60,668 nucleotides of DNA from the NCBI RefSeq assembly GCF_900547205.1, contig NZ_URFY01000027.1, positions 1-60,668 of the forward strand, written 5' to 3'. Position 1 is the first letter of the stretch; each line of letters opens with the position of its first letter. Position numbers and translations under genes: made by a program. Positions 34,083 through 43,180 of this stretch are shown piece after piece. Origin of the DNA: an uncultured Bacteroides sp. Lineage in GTDB: Bacteria; Bacteroidota; Bacteroidia; Bacteroidales; Bacteroidaceae. Under the pieces are notes generated by a model. It saw nothing but the letters and a program-made list of their open reading frames with translations, did no database searches and was not told the origin of the DNA.

Positions 34083-37000
34083 TTAAAAACTCACGTTCAC
34101 TCCCACTGAATAGGTACGTACATTCGGATAAGCGGTACCATTGTTGGAATTCAATTCCGGATCCCACATCTTGAATTTAGAGAAGGTCAGCAGATTAGTT
34201 CCCATCACGTAAATGCGCGCACTCTTCAAGAATGTCCGGTTGATTATCTGCTTCGGAAGTTGGTAGGAAAGTGTCAATTGCTTCAGACGCAGGAAGCTGA
34301 CATCTTTCTGCCACCATGTGCTGGTTTTCATATTGTTCTGGTTGGCATTGTTGCCGTGATGCAGACGCGGATAGAACACATCCTGATTGGTAGGGTCGTC
34401 GGCAGACCATCTGTCGGTGATGTTTGCATACAAGTTAGTGATGCCCGAACCATCGTTGAAAGGATAAATGGCATTGCCACCCAGACTACGGTCTACTTTA
34501 GCATTTCCGGCAAAGAGTGCACCGATAGAGAAGTCACCAAATTGCAAGTCGGCACCGAAACCGTAATAAATCTTGGGCACGTCTCCCTGACCTATCAGAC
34601 ATTGGTCGTAGTCATCAATCACTCCGTCACCGTTCAAGTCTTTGTACTTGATATCACCTACTTTAGAAATCTGTCCCGGATGTCCTTCACCAAACTGCTT
34701 GGCGTGGTCCATTATCTCTTCTTCGCTAGTGAACAGTCCTTCGGCAATCCATCCCCAACGTCCGTTCACGTTTGTTCCTCTCTTTTCCATCCACGGATAT
34801 TGTACGCGCGGGTCATCGTTCTCTACGATTTTATCTTCGTTCCATGAGAAGTTACCGCGAACAGTCAGGAAGCATTTCTTGCCAAGTTGCTGGGTATATT
34901 CCATGCTAGCTTCAAAACCTTTATTGTCTACAATGCCCAAATTGGCATAAGGCATCTCTACGAATCCAGAATAATCGGGGATAACACGGCGGGTGATGAA
35001 GATGTCTTTACGATGTTCTTTAAACACGTCTAATGTCAGCGAAAGATTGTCGTTCATAAACTTCAGGTCGACACCCAAGTCTTGCTTGCGGGAAGTAGAC
35101 CAACCTACGTTGGCTCCGTACTTGCTGTAGCCCCAACCGCCTACACTATTGTTCTGGTCGCCAAAACGATAACCATCCAGACTACCCATCTGGTCGAGGT
35201 ACATGAAACGACGTCCCGTTACTGCATCCGTACCAACCAAACCGTCGGTATAGCGTATCTTAAAGTATGACACCGCTTTTTGCAAAGGTTCCCACCAAGA
35301 TTCGTTGGAGACAGCCCAGCCGAAACCGAATGCGGGGAAGAAACCGAAACGTTTGTCCGGACTAAAGTTCTCGGAACCATTGTATCCGGCATTTGCCTCG
35401 AAGAAGTAACGGTCGTTCCAAGAATAAGTGACGCGGGCAGCCAAACCTTGCTGCTTATAGGGCAATGAACCTACCAGATTGTCTGAACTTGAACGATATA
35501 TCTTCTGATTGTAGAGCAACAACCCGCCTACGCGATGCAAGCCGAAAGAACGGTCGTAATTCAAAGAAGCCTCGAAATAAGTACTTCTGGTGTCGGATGC
35601 ACCTTGCTCGAAGGCTAAATCTTTATGACCCGTATAGGTCAATGCATAGCGATAATTCCCTTCTGCATCAAACACATCGTCATTCCACAAGCCGTTTTCG
35701 TCTTTTGTTCCGGCAAAGTTGTAGGTATCTTCACGCTTGTTATACTTCAGGTCACGGCTGTTGTGCACGTCGAAAGCTAACATTGCTGTGGCAGAGAATC
35801 CTTTGCTCCAATTCCAGAAGCCAAGGTCTTGCGTCAAACGAATATTGGAGTTCAATTGGTTTCTCGATTCATTCTTGTAACCGCGACGAGTCAAGTCGGC
35901 ATACGGATTACGAAGGTCGCCATTGGTAGAGATACCCGGCACGGAACCATCAGGCATCAGCAACGGCAGATACACCGGATTGATTTCCATAGCCGACGCA
36001 AACAGGTCACCGGTAGACTGCTGAGGATAGTTACCCATCGAAAGGAAGCCGCTGAAACCCAAGTCGATAGTAGTTGTTTCGGTCGGTTTCAGGTTCAGGT
36101 TGGCTGTATAGTTGTAACGGTCGTAGCGGATGTTAGCATCGTAGTTCTCCATTTCCGCTGTGCGCGTCAGACCTTTTTCGTTGTAATAGCTCAATGAAAC
36201 GTAGTATGTAGCATTAGGCACACCACCACGCACGCTTACGTTCACACGGCGATTGTGTCCCCAATCATTAAACAGTTCATCCATCCAGTTCACATTGGGA
36301 TACAGATAAGAATTATACATCAGCGGATTGTCGTTCGGCAACAAGCCGTGGGCTTTCTTTGTAGCATCAATGTATTGCTGAGAATACAACCTACTGCCTC
36401 TGGTATCCATGTAGGCTTCGTTGGCAGCATCCATATAGGTAAATGCATCCGCCATTTCGGGTTTCTTGGTCAAGGTCACAAAACCTTCATAATAGTCGAC
36501 TGAGAACTGCGGCTTACCCACTTTACCCGGCTTGGTCTTAATCAAGATTACACCATTGGCACCACGCACACCGTATACGGCTGTGGCGGAAGCATCTTTC
36601 AACACTGTGAACGATTCGATGTCTTCGGGATCGATGTTGTTGAAACTACGTTCCACACCGTCCACCAATACCAGCGGTTTGGAGTTCTGCCCCGCCAGTG
36701 TAGAAATACCACGAATCCAAAGATCGGAATCATCGTGTCCCGGTTCTCCCGTACGCTGCACAGCTACTACACCCGGCAAACGTCCTGCAATGGCGGAAGA
36801 CAGATTGGCTGTCGGCATCTTGATGTCTTCTATCTTCATGGAAGACTGCGCTCCTACCACCGACACTTTACGCTGATGACCAAACGCCACAACTACAACT
36901 TCATCCAAAGCAGAGACATCTTCTACCAGAACGACATCAAGCACCCGCTGCTTGCCCACCTTTACTTCCTGAGATTTGTATCCTATATAAGAGACTAGCA

Positions 37001-37235
37001 ATATAGGATTTTTAGTAGATAACTTAAGGTTGTACTGCCCATTCGTATCAGTAATGGTTCCATTCGTAGTACCTTTTTCCTGAACACTCACGCCAATGAG
37101 CAACTCCCCCTTCTCGTCCGAGACACGTCCTGTAACCGAAGTGCCCTGTGCACACACTGTTGTACTAAATGCAATTAGGATTGCCAGTAGCCACATCGAC
37201 CTCGTGTGATGTTTTTCCATTCCAAACAAATTCAT
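34083..37235 (-). CDS. SusC-like TonB-dependent transporter
   Basis: About 1050 residues from the ATG at 37235. Signal peptide about 1-29 (FSTTVCAQ), then a carboxypeptidase-regulatory-like beta domain (VTGRVSDEKGELLIGVSVQEKG then VSYIGYKSQEVKV), TonB box-like DEVVVVAFGHQRKVSVVGA, plug domain with VLVDGVERSFNNIDPEDIESFTVLKDASATAVYGVRGANGVILI, and a 22-strand-type barrel ending NVRTYSVGVNVSF. Imports oligosaccharides released at the surface, driven by TonB. First gene of the eight-gene operon. The 200 bp upstream hold two 29-30 bp direct repeats, likely the regulator's operator. Confidence 0.95.
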   Translation of the reverse strand: MNLFGMEKHHTRSMWLLAILIAFSTTVCAQGTSVTGRVSDEKGELLIGVSVQEKGTTNGTITDTNGQYNLKLSTKNPILLVSYIGYKSQEVKVGKQRVLDVVLVEDVSALDEVVVVAFGHQRKVSVVGAQSSMKIEDIKMPTANLSSAIAGRLPGVVAVQRTGEPGHDDSDLWIRGISTLAGQNSKPLVLVDGVERSFNNIDPEDIESFTVLKDASATAVYGVRGANGVILIKTKPGKVGKPQFSVDYYEGFVTLTKKPEMADAFTYMDAANEAYMDTRGSRLYSQQYIDATKKAHGLLPNDNPLMYNSYLYPNVNWMDELFNDWGHNRRVNVSVRGGVPNATYYVSLSYYNEKGLTRTAEMENYDANIRYDRYNYTANLNLKPTETTTIDLGFSGFLSMGNYPQQSTGDLFASAMEINPVYLPLLMPDGSVPGISTNGDLRNPYADLTRRGYKNESRNQLNSNIRLTQDLGFWNWSKGFSATAMLAFDVHNSRDLKYNKREDTYNFAGTKDENGLWNDDVFDAEGNYRYALTYTGHKDLAFEQGASDTRSTYFEASLNYDRSFGLHRVGGLLLYNQKIYRSSSDNLVGSLPYKQQGLAARVTYSWNDRYFFEANAGYNGSENFSPDKRFGFFPAFGFGWAVSNESWWEPLQKAVSYFKIRYTDGLVGTDAVTGRRFMYLDQMGSLDGYRFGDQNNSVGGWGYSKYGANVGWSTSRKQDLGVDLKFMNDNLSLTLDVFKEHRKDIFITRRVIPDYSGFVEMPYANLGIVDNKGFEASMEYTQQLGKKCFLTVRGNFSWNEDKIVENDDPRVQYPWMEKRGTNVNGRWGWIAEGLFTSEEEIMDHAKQFGEGHPGQISKVGDIKYKDLNGDGVIDDYDQCLIGQGDVPKIYYGFGADLQFGDFSIGALFAGNAKVDRSLGGNAIYPFNDGSGITNLYANITDRWSADDPTNQDVFYPRLHHGNNANQNNMKTSTWWQKDVSFLRLKQLTLSYQLPKQIINRTFLKSARIYVMGTNLLTFSKFKMWDPELNSNNGTAYPNVRTYSVGVNVSF

Positions 37236-37372
37236 GTTACTTGTTTTTTTGATTAATAATAAGGTTATCAAACATGTTTAATTACTTGTTAACGGAAGCA
37301 AATTAAACTCGTTTCCAGTTATTATCAATCCTCAGGAGTGACAAAATACAGGCAAAATGACATTGATTGGAA

Positions 37373-37468
37373 AGCACACAAAGCGTGCAATCAGAGCACA
37401 AATTAAATGCCTAGTTTACAATACATTGACACTTCAATAGCACAACGAGCGTACAATCTAAAGCACAA
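37373..37468 (-). promoter_or_regulatory. Direct-repeat operator upstream of susC
   Basis: Two similar units, 37373-37401 and 37439-37468, share AGCACA-(5-6)-GCGT-x-CAATC-(2-3)-AGCACAA with start-to-start distance 66 bp. They lie upstream of a near-consensus -7 (TATTTTG on the minus strand, about 37346-37352) and the susC start. HTCS regulators of Bacteroides PULs commonly bind repeated sites next to the susC promoter; that this HTCS binds here is inference. Confidence 0.65.
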
Positions 37469-37473
37469 GTAAA

Positions 37474-40400
37474 TCAGGGATTCTTTTTCTGCTCACGATA
37501 TTCTTTGGGCGTCATCCCGAATTTCCGGGCAAACTCCTTATAGAAATAAGAACGACTGGATATGCCCACATCCGAAATGACATCCTGAATAGAAAGCTCT
37601 TCATTGAGCAGCAGGCGGGCGGCTTTCTCCATGCGGTAATTCTTAATCAGGTCGCTGGGAGACATGGAGGAGATTTCTTTAAATCTCCGGTAGAACTGAC
37701 GCGGGCTCATTGCCATACGGTCGGCTATCAGTGTAGAACCTAAATCCTCCTGACTTAGGTTTTGCTCAATGACTTGCAGGAGTCGTCGGATAAAGTCCAC
37801 CTGTTCTTGCGTAGTGCAAACAATCTGCCCTGCCAACTCACCCAAATCTTCCAGATATATCTGTTTGGCTTCGCGCTTGCCGTAGATGGCTTTATGGATG
37901 TCTTCCTTCAAGAAGAGAATATCGTAAGGCAGCACGATATAGGCATCCGACCACTTAATCAGTTCGCGCTGAATGGCGGAGCTCGCTTTCCATGTCAGCA
38001 TCGGGATGAAAGCAGTCTTCGACAACAAGGTACGATTCTTACCCACGTACTCCATGAATGTACTCTCTTCGTTGCTATACATGGCCATGTCTACAAGAAA
38101 CACAGCCGGAACCGAGCGGCGAATTTCATCGAACGCTACCTGCACGCTCTTCACCGCACGTATCGAATATTCTTCGGAGAGCAGACCGGTGATTAACCAT
38201 ACGATTTCTTCACTATCTTCCAACAACAGAATTGTCTTTTTATTATCTGCCTGTCCTTCGGTGAGCACGGCAGGCTCAAAAGCAAGCAGCAGGCTACGAC
38301 CACCAGCTTCGGGTGCTACATAATGCACAGTGGCATGAAGCTGCTCCAAAGACGATTGCACAAAACAGAGCATCATCTGAATGGCAAATGACCAATCGAC
38401 ATCTTTCTTATCAGACACGGGACAAAGCGTTCCGGTGAGCTGGTCACGCAATTCTTCCAGACTGTCGTCGGCAGAAGTTATCATTAGCAGCATCTTACCT
38501 TCTTCCTCCCGCGCGCTTACCGTGACTCCGGCAGCCGATGGTTTCTGGCAAACCGACTGATAACAATAATATAAGATACAGCGCAACGCATTCTTATATA
38601 CCGGAAAAGTATAGTTGGCAGGAACCGACGATTGTATCGGTGAAACATCCACACCTTGTTCCTGCAACGTGCGAAGTACCTCCAGAGATAACTCCTGAAT
38701 ACACATACGGGCAGAAAGCACGAAAGTGGTGGGATAAAACTGTTTGAGTTTCTCGGAATACAGTGCCTCGGGGCGGAAGAGAGCGGTCATCGCAGTCTCG
38801 CGAATGAGTTCTACCTGCTGGCGACGCTGCTCATAGGTGGTATTCTCTGCACGCAACTGGTCGCAAGCGTGGTAAATAAGCGTAAAGCTATCGAGCAAAT
38901 CGCGATTGTAGCTGCCGCTTCCCGGTGCTCCTTTATGGTTCTCCATATTGAGCAGTCGCTTCAGTATCTGCTCGTGAAGAATATATTTGCGAAGCAAATG
39001 AAGCAGATATCCTACGAAAAGCACTGCCAGAAGGATATAGAAGATGTATGCCCACGTCGACTGATACCACGGAGGAAGGATATGGATATGTATAGAGAAT
39101 ATCTTATACTCCGTATCGAATACGTCTTTCTTATAGCGTACTTTGAAAACATAATTGCCCGCGGGCACTTCGGTATACGATGCTTCATTGATACTGCTGA
39201 AGAAGGTCCATTGCTTATCATATCCTTCGAGAATGAAGGAATATTCCACCTCTTCACCTGTCAGATAATCGGGCACGGCAAAAGAGAGGGAGAAAGAAGC
39301 GTCGGCACCTTTCAGCCGCAACGTTTTTCCGTCATCGGTATAATAATTGCCCAAGCTGACCTCCGTCCGTCCAATCCACAGCCGGCGCAGCAAGATGTCC
39401 GGGTAATATTCGGGTGCCGCAGCTACTTTCCGGTCCAGATAAAGCAGTCCGTCAATCCCTCCGAAGAACAGATTTCCCGTGTAGGGGCACTGATAATAAG
39501 CATCGTCACTAAATTCTCCAATCTGCACACCTGCCGTGTAATAATAATCGTGCGAAGCTCCGTTTTTAGGATTATACTTGATGAGTCCGCGATTGGTGCC
39601 AAGCCACAACAAGCCGTTACCGTCTTCCAGCACACCGTGTATCATGTCGTTCAGCAGTCCTTGCTCACGACCGATATACTGAGCTTCTATTTTCTTATCA
39701 TGAAAGGTTAGGCATACCAGTCCGGAGGTAGTGCCCACGTATATCTTACCGTCGTGCGCACGATAAAGGCTCAGCACATCATCCACCGATTTGCGGAGTA
39801 TTTCTTTCAGAGAGATGACCCGGTATTCCTCCGTGCGCTTGTCAAAACGTATCAGCCCTCTCTCGCGACTTCCCAGCCACAGGATGGAATCTCCTTCGGC
39901 AAGCATGGGGTAGAACATCGAAATCTCTTGTTGCTCATGAAAGAAATGATAACGTTGCTGATGCTTGACACGGACTCTGCCCTCCTTTTTGTCGAGCAAC
40001 AGTTTGTAGAATCCTACGCCTGCCGTAACGACATAAAGCACGCTGTCGCTTTCTTCATATATATCGTGTACTTCGATAATGGGCTTCTCGGCTATATTTT
40101 CTACCTGCCGCAAGGCATCTTCCTTAAATGAATAATAGAATAACCCCGGTTTGCCCGCACCCACCCAGAAACCATCCATGTAGCGGCTCTGAACCAGTTT
40201 GTAAACATGAAACTCATGGTCCCATTTCACGTACGAAGCCACATCTTGCTTTTTCCCGGGAGAATAGACCTTCGCCGAGGCAGCCGGATTTACCGTCTCA
40301 TCGCGATAATCGGGCAAATGCAACAAGCCGTCGCCTTTGGTTCCGAACCACAATCCTCCATATTTATCGGTCATCACCGAACGTACCTGCCGGCTCAGTC

Positions 40401-41433
40401 CGGTCGAGATGCGGTTCAGCATAAGATTCGTAGCGATGGAATATTTTCTGGCATAAATCACGGCACCCTGCCCGTCCGATGCAATCCAAAGCATTCCCTG
40501 CCGGGGGTCACGGTAAATGCCATAGATACGTACATTGCGGTTGACTACTTCTTCTTCATACTTGCGCGATGTTCGCAACCGAATCAGCCCGTTGGCACGA
40601 AACGCAATCATGATGTCCTCATAATAAGGAACTATCCCTGTGATTACGCCATACTTCTGCACCAGCGACGAAAGGTTACGGATATAAATCTTAGACTTAC
40701 GGGAGATGTCGTACATATACAAATCCTTGTCGCAATCGATGAAACAGAAGATGCCGTTCTGATAGAAAATGTCCTCAATCGCTTTTGAATGAAATCGGGT
40801 AGTGGCTACGGTTAACTGATTCGACAAGGTATCGGCAGCAGCAAACGAGCTGAGCGAGTAATGTTTAATTTGCCCTGTGTGAAGGGGAAACAACCAGAGT
40901 ACGCCATCCTCCGTCACAAAGGCACGTTGCTCCATACTGTCTACCGACAAGGCCGGCATTTTGACGGGAACGAAGCACTGATGGTGAGTATTATAATAAT
41001 TGACTTCATTGTCGGCAATCACCCACGTATTGCCCTGACTGTTGGAATAGACATAGTAATCTCCCTGAAAATCGTAATTGCCGACCACTTGCCGTGTCTT
41101 TTGCGAAAAACGGTTCACGCCCAGGTGAGTGGCAATCCAGAGACAACTGCTGTCTGCCTGCGAAATGGAATGAATCACATTGTTGCTAAGGGTCTTGTCT
41201 GCCGAGAAGTCGGACCGATACACCTCCATCGTCTTTCCGTCCCAGCAGTTCACCCCATCATAGGTGCCAAACCACATCAACCCGACATTGTCCTGAAACA
41301 GACAAAGCACCGCACTATTCGACAGCCCCTGCTGATAGTCTACCTTCGAGAAGAAATAAGTATCTCTCTCATTGTCGGCAACGGCAGTCAGTGAGTGTAG
41401 CAGTATAATAACCATTACAAGACGTGTTCTCAT
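37474..41433 (-). CDS. HTCS-like PUL regulator with degenerate kinase and receiver domains
   Basis: 1319 residues. Signal peptide 1-19, then a two-bladed-propeller sensor of Reg_prop repeats (about 20-700; many LWFGTYDGV/LWIATHLGV/LLWLGTNRGLI motifs), a Y_Y_Y domain (about 715-790), a single transmembrane helix (AYIFYILLAVLFVGYLLHLL), a 200-residue cytoplasmic region where HisKA and HATPase should be, a receiver-like domain (about 1065-1200) and a C-terminal AraC HTH (about 1207-1319; LGSTLIADRMAMSPRQFYRRF). No SHEFRTPL H box and no GxGxGL ATP-lid are visible in the kinase region. The receiver keeps an Asp (FLVDMAMYS) but has LPYD where KPF is expected, so its Lys is missing. It is thus probably a non-phosphorylating, ligand-gated regulator. 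Located upstream of susC on the same strand; likely controls the PUL. Confidence 0.85.
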   Translation of the reverse strand: MRTRLVMVIILLHSLTAVADNERDTYFFSKVDYQQGLSNSAVLCLFQDNVGLMWFGTYDGVNCWDGKTMEVYRSDFSADKTLSNNVIHSISQADSSCLWIATHLGVNRFSQKTRQVVGNYDFQGDYYVYSNSQGNTWVIADNEVNYYNTHHQCFVPVKMPALSVDSMEQRAFVTEDGVLWLFPLHTGQIKHYSLSSFAAADTLSNQLTVATTRFHSKAIEDIFYQNGIFCFIDCDKDLYMYDISRKSKIYIRNLSSLVQKYGVITGIVPYYEDIMIAFRANGLIRLRTSRKYEEEVVNRNVRIYGIYRDPRQGMLWIASDGQGAVIYARKYSIATNLMLNRISTGLSRQVRSVMTDKYGGLWFGTKGDGLLHLPDYRDETVNPAASAKVYSPGKKQDVASYVKWDHEFHVYKLVQSRYMDGFWVGAGKPGLFYYSFKEDALRQVENIAEKPIIEVHDIYEESDSVLYVVTAGVGFYKLLLDKKEGRVRVKHQQRYHFFHEQQEISMFYPMLAEGDSILWLGSRERGLIRFDKRTEEYRVISLKEILRKSVDDVLSLYRAHDGKIYVGTTSGLVCLTFHDKKIEAQYIGREQGLLNDMIHGVLEDGNGLLWLGTNRGLIKYNPKNGASHDYYYTAGVQIGEFSDDAYYQCPYTGNLFFGGIDGLLYLDRKVAAAPEYYPDILLRRLWIGRTEVSLGNYYTDDGKTLRLKGADASFSLSFAVPDYLTGEEVEYSFILEGYDKQWTFFSSINEASYTEVPAGNYVFKVRYKKDVFDTEYKIFSIHIHILPPWYQSTWAYIFYILLAVLFVGYLLHLLRKYILHEQILKRLLNMENHKGAPGSGSYNRDLLDSFTLIYHACDQLRAENTTYEQRRQQVELIRETAMTALFRPEALYSEKLKQFYPTTFVLSARMCIQELSLEVLRTLQEQGVDVSPIQSSVPANYTFPVYKNALRCILYYCYQSVCQKPSAAGVTVSAREEEGKMLLMITSADDSLEELRDQLTGTLCPVSDKKDVDWSFAIQMMLCFVQSSLEQLHATVHYVAPEAGGRSLLLAFEPAVLTEGQADNKKTILLLEDSEEIVWLITGLLSEEYSIRAVKSVQVAFDEIRRSVPAVFLVDMAMYSNEESTFMEYVGKNRTLLSKTAFIPMLTWKASSAIQRELIKWSDAYIVLPYDILFLKEDIHKAIYGKREAKQIYLEDLGELAGQIVCTTQEQVDFIRRLLQVIEQNLSQEDLGSTLIADRMAMSPRQFYRRFKEISSMSPSDLIKNYRMEKAARLLLNEELSIQDVISDVGISSRSYFYKEFARKFGMTPKEYREQKKNP

Positions 41434-41461
41434 AGTATATCCTAAATTATCTTATATTATT

Positions 41462-41926
41462 TTAGAGGTCCGTTTTATTCTCTTTCTGGAGTAACTCGAT
41501 TTTGTACTCTAACCGACCGATTTGGCGGTTCAACTCCATAATCGTTTCATCCTTACGTTCCAATAGTTCAAGTAATTGCTTGTTGTAAAGATGTTCACTA
41601 TCCGTGTGCAAAACTGTATCCTGAGAAATAATCGGTGAATCGATATCATTCAAATTGAAGTTTCGCCGGACGTTTTTTAGCCAATCCGGCTGCGCCTCCA
41701 AATCGGTAGGAGTGAGTAAGGTGTTCAGCATCATGTCGGTAGGGATACTAAACAATTTGCACAACTTTACCAATATCTTAAAGTCGGGGGTAGTCACTTC
41801 TTTCTCATAGTTGGAGATTGTATTTGCCTTGATCCCCAACTTTTCCGCAAGTCCTGCCTGTGTCACATTCACATATTTCCTGATAAATATCAAGTTTCTT
41901 GAGAAATATATCAAATCTTCCGACAT
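41462..41926 (-). CDS. Xre/Cro-family repressor with C-terminal coiled coil
   Basis: 154 residues from the ATG at 41926 (an upstream TTG would add six). The HTH_3 domain lies at about 5-65: LIFIRKYVNVTQAGLAEKLGIKANTISNYEKEVTTPDFKILVKLCKLF, a textbook Cro/CI helix-turn-helix. The C-terminal 35 residues (LLELLERKDETIMELNRQIGRLEYKIELLQKENK) form a strong coiled coil for dimerisation. It is divergent from a small HTH protein gene at 42043, and its -7 box lies only about 25 bp from that gene's ATG, a CI/Cro-like layout. The next gene in its own direction is the PUL regulator, 28 bp away, so a link to PUL control cannot be excluded. Confidence 0.88.
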   Translation of the reverse strand: MSEDLIYFSRNLIFIRKYVNVTQAGLAEKLGIKANTISNYEKEVTTPDFKILVKLCKLFSIPTDMMLNTLLTPTDLEAQPDWLKNVRRNFNLNDIDSPIISQDTVLHTDSEHLYNKQLLELLERKDETIMELNRQIGRLEYKIELLQKENKTDL

Positions 41927-42009
41927 AATCTTTTGTTTTATCAATACTAATCTCTAAATTTACCCCCGAAATGAAGAAATAAAGTCTCCATTTATCAAGT
42001 AATTGGGGA

Positions 42010-42017
42010 CAAATATA
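42010..42017 (-). promoter_or_regulatory. -7 promoter element of the Xre repressor gene
   Basis: CAAATATA on the plus strand reads TATATTTG on the minus strand, about 83 bp before the repressor ATG and 26 bp from the ATG of the divergent small HTH gene. No exact -33 TTG is seen. The intergenic region of 116 bp would be the switch region if this is a CI/Cro-like pair. Confidence 0.5.
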
Positions 42018-42042
42018 ATGAATTAATATAAATAAAACGAAC

Positions 42043-42255
42043 ATGGAGCAGAAAAGTAACCAACATCGACACACTCCTCTTATTCCGCCAAGAGGTTGGA
42101 AGCTAAAAGTGGCACAACTTGCAGGAGTTTCCGAAAAAACGGTGTATAATACGTTAAGCGGAAGAATCATCGGTCCCAAATCACGCCAAGTCATTGAAAG
42201 CTACCACAGAGTGATGGCACTGGGTGGGGAAGAAGAATCTAAAACAAGATACTGA
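42043..42255 (+). CDS. Small helix-turn-helix protein (Cro-like)
   Basis: 70 residues. The centre reads RGWKLKVAQLAGVSEKTVYNTLSGRIIGPKSRQVIESYHRV, an HTH of the LacI/Xre-like kind, with few other features. It is the first gene of a rightward group and divergent from the Xre repressor, so it may act like Cro or as an activator. The next gene begins one base after its stop (TGA at 42253-42255, next ATG 42257), which suggests coupled translation. Confidence 0.7.
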   Translation: MEQKSNQHRHTPLIPPRGWKLKVAQLAGVSEKTVYNTLSGRIIGPKSRQVIESYHRVMALGGEEESKTRY

Positions 42256-42256
42256 C

Positions 42257-43180
42257 ATGGAAACAAGAAGATACATCAATGTGCGTACCTGGAGCGAAAC
42301 ATGGTTTGAAGAGCTCTCGGCCGCCGACAAATTGGTTTGGATATATCTGAACACCAATTCTTCCACCAATATGCTGGGAGCTTACAGCACATCTGTCCGC
42401 AGGCTCGCCTACGAATGCCATATCAGCGAACCCGCCGTAAGACGAAGCATCAAGAAACTTGAGATTATCAAGAAACTGATATACCACGAAGGGTATGTCA
42501 TCATTATCGACTGGATGGCACAACAGTCCATGAATCCCAGCATGAAGATTGCCGCACGGAAAGAATACGACAAGCTACCCGAGGAAATAAGGCTATTACT
42601 ATCCGAACAGACCCACCAATCCATAGAAAAGACAAGACACCTATCGGAACAGGATGCTTCGCCCCTTCCCTACCCAACCGACACCCCGCAGGGGGAAAAG
42701 GAAGAGGAAGAAGGAAACACTGAACAAGAAAACAAAGAAGAACATCGAATATCGGAACAGGATAGGAGAAGCGGATATCGGGAAGAGGATTCCACACCCA
42801 TACCCACACAAAAGGCTTATCTCATTGCTATCCAAAATAAGGAATGGACGCAGACGCTGTGCAAAAACCACCTTTTGAAACAGCCCGAACTGGAAATATG
42901 GCTGGAACACTTCTGCCGAAAGCTCCAGAACGAAGGCGAGTCGCACAAGTCAGTACGGGACTTCCGACGACACTTCGCTTCATGGCTATGCATTCAACTC
43001 ACTTCTCCGAACCATTCTAAAGACCAATGTTATGACAACCATTACCCACACAACGAAACAGCAACCGCAAACGAACCTCTCACAGCAAATGCCAATCCCC
43101 TTCTACAATCAGAAGCCGACCAACGCATCGAGCAACTCCGAGCTGCTGGAATTTTACCGACGGTTTCCGACACCGAATGA
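42257..43180 (+). CDS. Phage-type replication initiator / replisome-organiser-like protein
   Basis: 307 residues from the ATG at 42257; a longer frame from 42224 overlaps the preceding gene. The N-terminus RYINVRTWSETWFEELSAADKLVWIYLNTNSSTNMLGAY and then RRLAYECHISEPAVRRSIKKLE and YVIIIDWMAQQSM match the Lin1244/Lin1753-like winged-helix pattern of phage replication organisers. The middle is a charged linker (GEKEEEEGNTEQENKEE). The C-terminal LEIWLEHFCRKLQNEG and DFRRHFASWLCIQL resemble DUF7833-type modules of Bacteroidales phages. Probably binds DNA at an origin. Its 3' end overlaps the next gene by 149 bp in another frame. Confidence 0.75.
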   Translation: METRRYINVRTWSETWFEELSAADKLVWIYLNTNSSTNMLGAYSTSVRRLAYECHISEPAVRRSIKKLEIIKKLIYHEGYVIIIDWMAQQSMNPSMKIAARKEYDKLPEEIRLLLSEQTHQSIEKTRHLSEQDASPLPYPTDTPQGEKEEEEGNTEQENKEEHRISEQDRRSGYREEDSTPIPTQKAYLIAIQNKEWTQTLCKNHLLKQPELEIWLEHFCRKLQNEGESHKSVRDFRRHFASWLCIQLTSPNHSKDQCYDNHYPHNETATANEPLTANANPLLQSEADQRIEQLRAAGILPTVSDTE

